Shown here in pieces: positions 21,335 through 30,500 of a DNA stretch of 64,000 nt; position 1 is the stretch's first letter; every line of letters starts with the position of its first letter. The position numbers and the translations under genes are program-made. Source of the stretch: Hepsetus odoe (lineage: Eukaryota; Chordata; Actinopteri; Characiformes; Hepsetidae); NCBI GenBank assembly GCA_017165825.1, contig CM029369.1:98330-162329 (forward strand), in the 5' to 3' direction. The notes under the pieces are model-generated. The model worked only from the letters and a program-made list of their open reading frames with translations, did not search any database and was not told where the DNA came from.

Positions 21335-21440
21335 TGTTGACCAGAGGAGGACGGGTTCCCCTTTTGAGCCTTGAGAATCAGACCAGATTCTGTTTTTAAA
21401 AGCGCAACATAAATAAAACTGACTTGACTTGACTTCATTC
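21335..21440 (+). repeat. L2-tail-type repeat, partial
   Basis: GACCAGAGGAGGACGGGTTC through CATAAATAAAACTGACTTGA, ending in TTGAC repeats. It is a shortened relative of 6410-6605. Confidence 0.65.
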
Positions 21441-21470
21441 TACACTTCACACTTCATACTCTACACTGTG

Positions 21471-21640
21471 TGATTGACAGTTCTGTGTAGTTGAGGGGCG
21501 TGTCTGTGTGTGATTGACAGTTCTGTGTAATTGAGGGGTGTGTCTGTGTGTGATCGACAGTTACATGTAACAGAGGGGCGTGTCTGTGTGTGATTGACAG
21601 TTACATGTAACAGAGGGTCGTGTCTGTGTGTGATTGACAG
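21471..21640 (+). repeat. 40-bp tandem repeat that includes the splice acceptor
   Basis: Four full units of 40 bp start with TGATTGACAG at 21471, 21511, 21551 (TGATCGACAG) and 21591. A fifth TGATTGACAG at 21631 is the acceptor of exon 8. Each unit therefore carries a copy of the acceptor. Confidence 0.9.
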
Positions 21641-21904
21641 TCCCGGCGGCGGTGCGGGAGGTGTCGGTGAGCAATAACGGGAGGATGGATTTCCTCAGCG
21701 TGTCCTGGCGTCCTGCACAGGGGGATGTGGAGAGTTACCTGGTGACCCTGAGTGACCGGGAGAAGACACTTCACACACTGACTGTCTCCAAGTCCAGTCC
21801 CGAGTGCGTCTTCAAGTCTTTGGTATCTGGACGGCTCTACAACATCTCTATCTCTTCCCGCAGTGGAATGTACGAGAACCATACAGTGGTCCAGCAGAGA
21901 ACCC
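21641..21904 (+). CDS. ptprb: ptprb exon 8: FN3 domain 5
   Basis: An exon of 264 bases, phase 1 to 1, with acceptor TGTGATTGACAG and donor ACCC|GTGAGA. It shows FLSVSWRPAQGDVESYLVTL and LVSGRLYNISISSRSGMYEN. It is very close to the matching mammalian PTPRB domain. Confidence 0.95.
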
Positions 21905-22035
21905 GTGAGAGCCCTGACTCAGTACTTCACAGATCACACACACACACATACACACACACTCTGAGTGTGTCTCAGGTGTGAACAGGGTGTGAGAGTGTGT
22001 CTGAGGTGCAATGCTTTTGTAATGTTTCTCCTCAG

Positions 22036-22299
22036 AGCCATCCACAGTCCAGACCCCCACGGTGACTCACATGGCGCGGGACGACTCCCTGAAGGTGTAC
22101 TGGCGCCACGCGGCCGGAGACTTTGACTATTACCAAGTAGCCATCAAACACAACAACCAGTTCCACCAAAACCGGACCGTGCCAAGCTCCCAGAACCAGT
22201 GTGTGTTCCGCGGCCTGGTGCCGGGGCGACTCTACACTGTCATCGTGAGTACCTGGAGTGGAAAGTACGAGTCCAGTGTTTCCACACATGGCAGAACCT
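22036..22299 (+). CDS. ptprb: ptprb exon 9: FN3 domain 6
   Basis: An exon of 264 bases, phase 1 to 1, with acceptor TTTCTCCTCAG and donor ACCT|GTGAGT. It shows LKVYWRHAAGDFDYYQVAI and LVPGRLYTVIVSTWSGKYE. The intron before it is only 131 bp. Confidence 0.95.
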
Positions 22300-22378
22300 G
22301 TGAGTAAACTTCTTAACTGCGAGACTCACTGAACCCCCATCACCCTGTTTAACCCCCGATTGCTGCTTGTTCTGTCAG

Positions 22379-22642
22379 TACCTGCAGCTGTGACGAACCT
22401 GACACTGGCTGGACGTGATACGGAGGAGCTGAAGGTCGCCTGGGCTCCAGCATCTGGAGATGTGGATCACTATGAGGTTCAGCTTCTCTTCAATGACATG
22501 AAGGTGCTGCCTCCCATCACTCTGAGCAGCACCACTGCCTTCTACCAGCTCTCCTCACTTACACCTGGACGACTCTACAAAATCGTGGTGTCCACTTTCA
22601 GTGGACCCAACCTCAGCACACAGTTCATCGAGGGCAGGACAG
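22379..22642 (+). CDS. ptprb: ptprb exon 10: FN3 domain 7
   Basis: An exon of 264 bases, phase 1 to 1, with acceptor CTTGTTCTGTCAG and donor GACAG|GTATCA. It shows LKVAWAPASGDVDHYEVQ, QLLFNDMKVLPPITL and LTPGRLYKIVVSTFSG. The LLFNDMKV string is one of the strongest matches to PTPRB. The intron before it is only 79 bp. Confidence 0.96.
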
Positions 22643-22927
22643 GTATCAGTTCAGCCTGAGCAATGACTGCAAAAATCTTCAGTATCAATAATGTCATTTA
22701 TCTACAATTAAGGGATTTTGCAGTAAATGCTGAAACAGTTGCACCTTCAGTTTGACAAGCAGAGAGATTTCCAGGGGTTTGCTCTCAGCAGCACATTCCA
22801 GCAGCTTATATTGCATGTTTGAGTGTAAACTCAATGTTTACAGTGTAAATCATGTAAAAGCAGGACCTGAATGTATGTTTTTTTCTGGTTATTGATCCTG
22901 ACTGCCTCTAACGTGACGCTACTTCAG

Positions 22928-23191
22928 TTCCCAGTAAAGTCAAGAACATCCACATCAGTAATGAAGGTCAGAGCAGCAGCCTGCGGATCAGCTGGACTCC
23001 AGGTCAGGGAGACGTGGACAGTTACTGTGTGACCCTCTCTGGATCGCGGCGGCCACAGGACCTCCGACCCGTCCCCAAACACGTTAACGAAATCAATTTC
23101 CAATCTCTCGAACCCGGACAGCGGTACAGCATCACCGTCCAGTCCATCAGCGGATCCCTTGTTAACAATCACACTTCCACTGGACGCACAG
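22928..23191 (+). CDS. ptprb: ptprb exon 11: FN3 domain 8
   Basis: An exon of 264 bases, phase 1 to 1, with acceptor GACGCTACTTCAG and donor CACAG|GTACCT. It shows LRISWTPGQGDVDSYCVTL, VPKHVNEINFQSLEPGQRY and SITVQSISGSLVNNH. Confidence 0.95.
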
Positions 23192-23307
23192 GTACCTCCA
23201 AACTGACTCACCTCACTTTCTCTAAAATCCACAGTCTGTACTGAACTTCAGCCCCAAGCACAGAAAAAAACCAAGAAGAAACCAACCAGGACTGATCTAG
23301 TCTCTTT

Positions 23308-23430
23308 AATTCTTCTTCTTCTTCTTCTTCTTCTTCTTCTTCTTCTTCTTCTTCTTNTCTTTAATTCTTCTTCTTCTTCTTCTTCTTCTTCTTCTTCTTC
23401 TTCTTCTTCTTCTTCTTCTTCTTCTTCTTT
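23308..23430. repeat. (TTC)n tract with one N, 3' tail of the RTE LINE
   Basis: TTC repeats in two blocks, split at 23357 by a single N and a repeated CTTTAATTC. On the LINE strand this is a (GAA)n tail, as expected at the 3' end of an RTE-type element. The false Arg/Lys-rich frame across it is an artefact of the repeat. Confidence 0.85.
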
Positions 23431-26400
23431 TTCTTTCGGCTGCTCCTGTTCGGCTGCTCCAGCGGATCAACTGTCTCCATTTATTCCTGTCCTCTGCTTC
23501 TTCCTGCTTCAAACCAACCACCTGCATGTCCTCTCTCACCACGTCCATAAACCTCCTCTTGGGTCTTCCTCTTCTCCTCTTTCCTGGCAGCTCCATCTTC
23601 AACATCCTCCTTCCAATATAATCCTCATCTCTCCTCTGGACGCGTCCAAAGCAACGCAACCTTGCTTCTCTAACTAAGACGTCTAACCTGATCTTTCCCT
23701 CTAATATACACATTTCTAATCCTGTCCATCCTCGTCACACCCAACGAACATCTCAGCATCTTTAACTCTGACACCTCCAGCTCCACCTCCTGCCTTTTCA
23801 TCAGTGCCATCGTCTCCAACCCATACAACATAGCTGGTCTCACTACTGTCCTGTAAACCTTCCCTTTTACTCTAGCTGGTACGCATCTGTCACAGATCAC
23901 TCCAGCCACTCCTCTCTTCCACACTCGCCGTTACACTGAACTGTTGATCCCAAGTATTTAAACTCCTGCACCTTTGTCACCTCTACTCCCTCCATCCTCA
24001 CCACTCCACTGTCCTCACTTTCATTCACACTCATGTATTCTGTATTTGTCCTACTCACTTTCATTGCTCTCCTCTCTAGAGCAGATCTCCATCAAGCTGC
24101 TCCCTTCTCTCACTGCAGATCACAATATCATCAGCAAACATCATCGTCCACGGAGACTCCTGTCTAACCTCGTCCGTCAACCTGTCCATTACTATTGCAA
24201 ACAAGAATGGGCTCAGTGCTGATCCTTGATGTAATCCAACCTCTACCTTAAATGCATCCGTCACTCTCACTGCAGATCTCAACACTTCACCACTGTCATC
24301 ATACATATCCTGAACTACTCTCACATACTTCTCTGTAACACCAGACTTCCTCATACAAAACCACAACTCCTCTCTAGGCACTCTGTCATCTGCTATCTCC
24401 AAGTCCACAACGGCACAATGCAGCTCCTTCTTACCATCTCTGTACTTCTCCATCAACACCCTCAGAGCAAACATTGCATCTGTGGTGCTCTTTCTCAGCA
24501 TGAAACCACACTGCTGTTCACTGATCATCACCTCTTTTCTTAACCTGCTTCCATGACTCTCTCCCAGAACTTCATGCTGTGTCTGATCAACTTTATCCCT
24601 CTATAGTTACTGCAGCTCTGTTCATCACCCTTATTCTTGAAGATTGGTACCAGTACACTTCTCCTCCACTCCTCAGGCTCCTCTCACTTTCCAAGATTGT
24701 GTTAAACCATCTAGTCAGAAACTCCACTACCATCTCTCCTAAACACCTCCATGCTTCCACTGGTATGTCATCTGGACCAACAACCTTTCCATTCTTCATC
24801 TTCTTCATCGCTGCCCTTACTTCCATCTTGTTTATTTGCTGCACTTTCTGGTTTACTCTCCTCACATCATCCAATCTTCTCTCTCTCTCATTTTCTGCAT
24901 TCATCAGCCGCTCAAAGTTCTCCTTCCATCTGCTCAACACGCTCTGTTCACCTGCGAGTTTCCCTTTCTATCTTTATCGTCCTGACCTGTAGCACATCTT
25001 TCCCAGATCTGTCTCTCTGTCTAGCCAATCGGTGAAGGTCCTTTTCTCCCTCTTTACTGTCCAACTTCTCATACAATTCACCAAACACCTGATCTTTGGC
25101 CTTCACCACTGCTTTCTTCACCCTGCGGTTCAACTCCTTGTACACCTGTCTACTTTCTTCATCTCTCTGACTGTCCCACTTCTTCTTCACTTGCTCCTTC
25201 TTAAATAAATAAAAGGATTATTATTCTTCTTCTGTAAACACTCCTGGACTTCCATCATCAGGTTTCCTTATCCTCCTCCTTCCTTCCAGATGTCACACCA
25301 AGTACATTTCTAGCCGTCTGCCTGATCACTTCTGCAATAGTTTCCCAGCAATCCGGTAGATCTTCAACACCTCCCAGTGCCCGTGTTAACTCCTGCCTGA
25401 ACTCCACCTTGCAGTCCTCCTCCTTCAGCTTCCACCACTTGATCCTCGACTCTGCCCTCACTTTCCTCCTCTTCTTGACCTCCAAGGTCATCCTACAGAC
25501 CACCATCCTGTGCTGTTTAGCTACACTCTCCCCTGTCACTACTTTACAGTCTCCAATCTCCTTCAGACTGACCCTCCTGTGAGCATCTTCCTCCACTCTT
25601 ATACGTCACCCTGTGCTCCTCCCTCTTCTTCAAATAAGTATTAACTACAGCCATTTCCATCCTTTTCACGACATCTACAACCATCTGACCTTCAGCATTC
25701 TTCTCCTTGGCACCATGCCCACCCATCACCTCCTCATCCCCTCTGTTCCTTCACCAACATGACCATTAAAATCTGCACCAATCATCACTCCCTCTCCCTT
25801 GGATACACTCTCTATCACTTCATCTAACTCACTCCACAATTCTTCTTTCTCCTCCATCTCACTACCAACTTGTGGAGCATAAATACTAACAACATTCATT
25901 ATCACACCTTCAACTTCCAGCTTCAAACTCATCACCCTCCCTGACACCCTCTTCACCTCCAAAACACTCTCCACACACTCTTCCTTCAGGATAACTCCTC
26001 CCCATTCCTCCTTCTATCCACACCATGGTAGAACAGTTTAAACCCTCCTCCAGTACACCTGGTCTTACTACCCTTCCATCTAGTCTCTCACTCACAGAAG
26101 ATCAACCTTCCTTCTCTCCATCATATCAGCTCATTCTCTACCTTCACCAGTCATGCTGCCAACATTCAGAGTTCCTCCCTCACTTCCACTCTCCTCTCCT
26201 TCTTTCTCTCCTTCTCCATCTGGACATGCCTTCCTCCTCTTCTTCTTCTCCTTTGGCCAACAGTAGCCCAGTTTCCACCGGCACCCTGTAGGCTAACAGC
26301 ACTGATGGCGGTTGTTGTTAACCCGGGCCTCGACCGATCCGGTATGGAATTTTGTATAGTTGTCCACATATTGATTTGGCAAAAGTTTTATACCGGATGC

Positions 26401-26470
26401 CCTTCCTGACGTAACCCTCCCCATTTACCCGGTACTGGGACCGGCACGAAGAAATACACTGGCTTGTGCA
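23309..26470 (-). mobile_element. RTE-type LINE, nearly full length
   Basis: A 3.2-kb element in ptprb intron 11, antisense to the gene. From its 5' end, a GAAGGGCATCCGG leader (near 26390) precedes an apurinic-endonuclease domain with NVVSIYAPQVGSEMEEKEEL and GADFNGHVGEG (25974-25726). Further on come the RT domain with GLHQGSALSPFLFAIVMDRL and the catalytic FADDIVICS (24531-24076), a C-terminal region with YGLETMALMKRQEVELEV (near 23800), and a (GAA)n tail. Several frameshifts and stops break the single ORF, so this copy is inactive. The family resembles fish RTE/Expander elements. The family name is from recall and not checked. Confidence 0.88.
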
Positions 26471-26487
26471 TCCCTAGTGGCTGGGTT

Positions 26488-26526
26488 TTTTATTATTATT
26501 ATTATTATAATTATTATTATTATATT
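26488..26526. repeat. (ATT)n tract
   Basis: A short ATT-rich tract next to the 5' end of the RTE element. Confidence 0.85.
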
Positions 26527-26594
26527 ACAGTAGCAGCCTAATTATACATGTTTCTTACATCTCTCTCTTTCTCCCTCTCTTTCCCTCTCATCAG

Positions 26595-26864
26595 TTCCGT
26601 CCTCTGTGGTGTCTCTGCAGTTGGAGGGGTGTGTGAGTGTGTGTAGTGTGTGTGTGAGCTGGTGGGCAGGTAAAGGTGTGTTTGATGGGTTCAGTGTGCA
26701 GCTGCAGGACGAGCGAGGTGTGGTGTTAGAAAACACCTCAAAGCCGCAGGACACAATGCGGCACGTCTTCACACACCTGTCCCCCGGAAGGAAGTACCGC
26801 GTCCTAGTCCACACGCTCAGTGGGGGGGTGCAGAGTAAAGCAGCTGTGATCGAGACTCGGACAC
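26595..26864 (+). CDS. ptprb: ptprb exon 12: FN3 domain 9
   Basis: An exon of 270 bases, phase 1 to 1, with acceptor TTCCCTCTCATCAG and donor ACAC|GTACGT. It shows VSWWAGKGVFDGFSVQL and LSPGRKYRVLVHTLSGG. The sequon NTS lies in the middle. Confidence 0.94.
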
Positions 26865-27029
26865 GTACGTCCCTGACACCTTTCAGTTCATCCACTAGCT
26901 GCCCTATGGGCTTTACAGGGGGCTGTTAGCACACAGATAATTGTGATGTTCAGCTGTAAAATCAAAACTGTCGGCACCCCTTTAAACGAGCCCGGCGACA
27001 CATAAATATCCTGCTCCTCCAGAAAGAAT

Positions 27030-27365
27030 AAACTCCACTGACTCACAGACTCACTGATACACACATCAACTGACTCATTGACATACTGAATCTCTGATAC
27101 ATTGACTCACTGACTCACAGACTCACCGATTCACAGACTCACTGGTTGACTGATTCATAAACTCACTGGTACACTGATTCACAGACTCACTGACGCACTG
27201 ACTCTCTGATGCATTGACTCACTGGTACACTGATTCACTGACATACTGGTGAACTGACTCACAGACTCACTTCTACACTGATTCACAGACTCACTAATGC
27301 ACTGAGTCTCTGATACAGTGACTGACAGACTCACTCATACACTGAACACAGTCTCACAGACTCAG
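27030..27365. repeat. Degenerate 10-11-bp repeat (GACTCACAGACTCACTG)
   Basis: Loose repeats of GACTCACAGACTCACTGATA type fill most of intron 12. Confidence 0.75.
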
Positions 27366-27453
27366 GGTTGATGAAACCACTATTTGGTGACAGAGCTAAC
27401 TGATGTTGTGTGTATGTGTGTGTTTATGTGTTTGTTTATTTCACGGGCTGCAG

Positions 27454-27717
27454 GTCCAGCATCTGTTTCTGACCTCTTGGTCCAGAACAGTTCTTCTAGC
27501 AGTCTGGTTCTGTCCTGGTCCATCCCGGAGGGGGAGTTTGATGGGTTCGAGGTTCTGCTCTACACCAGGGCTGAGGTTCTGCAGGACCGCCAGACAGGAG
27601 GGTCCAACATGCTGAGCTGCTCCTTCCACAGCCTCACCCCCGGTACCGCCTACAAGGCACTGGTTCTGACCCGCAGTGGAGAGCAAACCAATCTATCCTC
27701 CATTTGGACCAGAACAG
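27454..27717 (+). CDS. ptprb: ptprb exon 13: FN3 domain 10
   Basis: An exon of 264 bases, phase 1 to 1, with acceptor TCACGGGCTGCAG and donor AACAG|GTGAGC. It shows LVLSWSIPEGEFDGFEVLL and LTPGTAYKALVLTRSGEQTN. Confidence 0.95.
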
Positions 27718-27824
27718 GTGAGCTTACCTGCAGTGAGAACATGCAGGATAATGATAATTTACTGTTATAAAATTACTAATACATTATTATTATTATATAA
27801 TTTATTAACTATTATAAAATTATT

Positions 27825-27950
27825 ATCTCCCTGCGATGGGCTGGCGACTTGTCCAGGGTGTGTCCCCGTCCTTCGCCCTGTGTGAGCTGGGATGGACTCC
27901 AGCACTCCCCCGCGACCTTGCTTGGGACAAACGGCAGAAAATGGCCGATG
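27825..27950 (+). repeat. Dispersed repeat with CTGCGATGGGCTGGCGAC core
   Basis: CCCTGCGATGGGCTGGCGAC to GACAAACGGCAGAAAATGG is a short element common in fish genomes. Reverse-oriented relatives lie at 51190-51303 and 51485-51605. I do not assign it to a class. Confidence 0.65.
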
Positions 27951-28078
27951 ATAAAATTATTGTAATAGGCTGGTGAAGCCATTGACTCATTTTATTGTCC
28001 AGTGACTGGCCCCTGTGTTGATGTTCTGCTCCTGTACTGAAGTTCTGATAAAGGTTGTTGCTTGTTGTTGTTGTTTAG

Positions 28079-28345
28079 TCCCGGCGCCGGTGCCTGTGCT
28101 GCAGGTGGAGAGCAGGAACAGTACTGGGACTCTGTGGATCAGCTGGCAGCCAGCAGATGGCGAGGTCAGCAGATACACACTCACCCTCTACAACCCTGAC
28201 CAATCCCAGCAGGCCGAACAGAACCTGGGCCCGGAGAGCCGAGGCCATGCATTGACAGGCCTGGTTCCAGGACGCCTCTACACTGTTGTTGTCCGCACAC
28301 TGAGTGGAGATCTAACCAACATGGCAACCCAAAAGGGCAGAACAG
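28079..28345 (+). CDS. ptprb: ptprb exon 14: FN3 domain 11
   Basis: An exon of 267 bases, phase 1 to 1, with acceptor GTTGTTGTTTAG and donor AACAG|GTGAGA. It shows LWISWQPADGEVSRYTLTL, YNPDQSQ and LVPGRLYTVVVRTLSGDLTN. Confidence 0.95.
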
Positions 28346-28720
28346 GTGAGAACATGTTAGAGGTGGGGTCCTCTCCAGGCTCTGCCTCTGCTGATGTCTC
28401 ATACAAACACCATTCAGCCTGAAGTAGAATTGCAGCTCCTCACTTTATAAATCCCATTAATTTCCATCAAAGTTTCTTACAGTCCTTGCATCATGTTCCG
28501 GTTTAAAGTGCTGTGCTGCAGTGCTGGACTGTTCTGCAGTCCCTGTGCATCTAAGGTTGTAATTCTGTCCTTGGTTAATAAAGGAACAGTAACAAAAAAC
28601 TGTCAGTTATGTGTGCCTTTTTGGGAGATACAAGGTTGTTGTGACAGATGTGAGAACCAGACCGGTCTAAGCTCTTCCCCCAACTATATGGTGTTTTTCT
28701 CTGGGATGTTCTCCTCATAG

Positions 28721-29002
28721 ACCCCAAGCCGCCCTTGTCCTTCTCACCCGGCGGAATCACCAATACGGCTGTGGAGGTGATGTGGAACGGGCCAGAGGGG
28801 ACAGATTATGATGATTTTGATTTGCGCTGGACCCCCAGTGACCAGCTGTCCGTCTTTAATCCGTACACCAGCCGTACTTCCGGCAGCAGGCTGCTGAAGG
28901 GACTATACCCGGGTCGACTGTACCGTTTCAGTCTCTGCACTGTCAGCAGCTCCGGTGGACTCCCAGCCTATAGCCAACCTATCTACAGGAACATCCGCAC
29001 TA
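28721..29002 (+). CDS. ptprb: ptprb exon 15: FN3 domain 12
   Basis: An exon of 282 bases, phase 1 to 1. The acceptor is TTCTCCTCATAG and the donor CTA|GTCAGT, weaker than the others and close to a (CA)n tract. It shows VEVMWNGPEGTDYDDFDL, then LSVFNPYTSR and LYPGRLYRFSLCTVSSSGG. The TDY-DF-L and VFNPY strings match mammalian PTPRB. Confidence 0.93.
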
Positions 29003-29009
29003 GTCAGTG

Positions 29010-29010
<1 letters not shown>

Positions 29011-29048
<38 letters not shown>
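29011..29048. repeat. (CA)n microsatellite
   Basis: A CA tract starting 9 bp after the exon 15 donor. Confidence 0.95.
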
Positions 29049-29050
<2 letters not shown>

Positions 29051-29064
29051 CAAATATACCTATG

Positions 29065-29560
29065 TACTTTTGTCTATTTTCTTCATCTCTCTGACTTTCC
29101 CACATCTTCTTCATTTGCCTCTTCTTCTGTATGCACTCCTGGACTTCTTGGTTCCACCACCAGGTTTCCTTATCCTGCTTCTTCCTTCCAGATGTCACAC
29201 CAAGTACATTTCTAGCCGTCTGCCTGATCACTTCTGCAGTAGTTTCCCAGCAATCCAGTAGCTCTTCCACACCTCCCAGTGCCCGTTTTAACGCCTGCCT
29301 GAATTCCACCTTGCAGTCCTCCTTCAGCTTCCACCACTTGATTGTCAACTCTCCCTCACTTTCCTCCTCTTCTTGACCTCCAAGGTCATCCTACAGACCA
29401 CCATCCTGTGCTGTTTAGTTACACTCTCCCCTGTCACTACTTTACAGTCTCCAATCTCCTTCAGACTGACCCTCCTGTGAGGATATAATCCACCTGTGAG
29501 CATCTTCCTCCACTCTTATACGTCACCCTGTGCTCCTCCCTCTTCTTCAAATGTTCATGT
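29065..29560 (-). mobile_element. RTE-type LINE fragment
   Basis: Almost the same sequence as 25150-25620 of the long RTE copy, including CACCAAGTACATTTCTAGCC and the FRQ-L-RALGGVE protein segment, on the same strand. Only the region between the endonuclease and RT domains is present. Confidence 0.85.
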
Positions 29561-29692
29561 TCTGTGTTTGTTTTATAGGATTATATCATGTGTTGTGTTG
29601 TGTAAGAGTGTTGTGTGTCTGTGTTGTATGTTGTATTTTCCTGTTGTGTGTTTATGTTGTGTGTTTAGTCTGGGTCTGTTTTTGTCTTTCAG

Positions 29693-29971
29693 GACCTCAG
29701 AGGATTCAGAATTTGCACTGCCGGCCACTGAATTCCACCTCCATCTCGTGCTCATGGAGCCCCCCGGAGGCCGACTTTGACTCCTACAGCATCGAGTGTT
29801 CAGGGCAGGACATCCCGGCACTGGTGTTTTCCCAGAGAACGGTACGGGACACCACACTGTACCACATCACCAAACTGGAGCCGCACAGACGCTACAGCGT
29901 CTCCATTAAAGTGATCTCAGACAGCATGACCAGCGAGGCTGCCGAGTACAGTGTGGTCACCATGATCGACC
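29693..29971 (+). CDS. ptprb: ptprb exon 16: FN3 domain 13
   Basis: An exon of 279 bases, phase 1 to 1, with acceptor TTTTTGTCTTTCAG and donor GACC|GTGAGT. It shows RIQNLHCRPLNSTSISCSW, then DFDSYSIECSGQD and LEPHRRYSVSIKVISDSMTS, ending VVTMIDR. It matches the last regular FN3 of mammalian PTPRB. The next exon should encode the proline-rich juxtamembrane segment. It is not visible, as the N gap starts 29 bp later. Confidence 0.96.
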
Positions 29972-30000
29972 GTGAGTGTTTCAGACACAAACGCACACAC

Positions 30001-30500
30001 NNNNNNNNNNNNNNNNNNNNNNNNNNNNNNNNNNNNNNNNNNNNNNNNNNNNNNNNNNNNNNNNNNNNNNNNNNNNNNNNNNNNNNNNNNNNNNNNNNNN
30101 NNNNNNNNNNNNNNNNNNNNNNNNNNNNNNNNNNNNNNNNNNNNNNNNNNNNNNNNNNNNNNNNNNNNNNNNNNNNNNNNNNNNNNNNNNNNNNNNNNNN
30201 NNNNNNNNNNNNNNNNNNNNNNNNNNNNNNNNNNNNNNNNNNNNNNNNNNNNNNNNNNNNNNNNNNNNNNNNNNNNNNNNNNNNNNNNNNNNNNNNNNNN
30301 NNNNNNNNNNNNNNNNNNNNNNNNNNNNNNNNNNNNNNNNNNNNNNNNNNNNNNNNNNNNNNNNNNNNNNNNNNNNNNNNNNNNNNNNNNNNNNNNNNNN
30401 NNNNNNNNNNNNNNNNNNNNNNNNNNNNNNNNNNNNNNNNNNNNNNNNNNNNNNNNNNNNNNNNNNNNNNNNNNNNNNNNNNNNNNNNNNNNNNNNNNNN
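30001..30500. other. Assembly gap, 500 N
   Basis: Exactly 500 N, so probably a placeholder of unknown true length. The left side is ptprb intron. The right side begins inside the protease/RT part of a Gypsy element whose gag and 5' LTR are therefore missing or in the gap. Confidence 0.98.

Larger units (their letters stand above)
6874..29971 (+). other. ptprb: ptprb gene, 5' three-quarters (16 exons)
   Basis: Receptor-type protein tyrosine phosphatase beta (VE-PTP) is a cell-surface phosphatase. In other vertebrates it acts on endothelial partners such as Tie2 and VE-cadherin. Sixteen exons can be joined with all phases matching, giving 6313 coding bases: signal peptide, ricin-type lectin domain, mucin-like domain and 13 FN3 domains. 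Identification rests on FN3 domains 7, 12 and 13, whose strings QLLFNDMKV, FNPYTSR and IQNLHCRPLNS match mammalian PTPRB closely and in the same order. The last exon ends MIDR at the point where mammalian PTPRB enters its proline-rich juxtamembrane segment. The remaining extracellular part, membrane span and phosphatase exons are not in the window. The lectin and mucin exons are not part of mammalian PTPRB as I know it. Confidence 0.93.

Noticed and set aside
23306..23713. Arg/Lys-rich ORF
   Set aside because: It is a translation of the (GAA)n tail of the RTE LINE and crosses an N.
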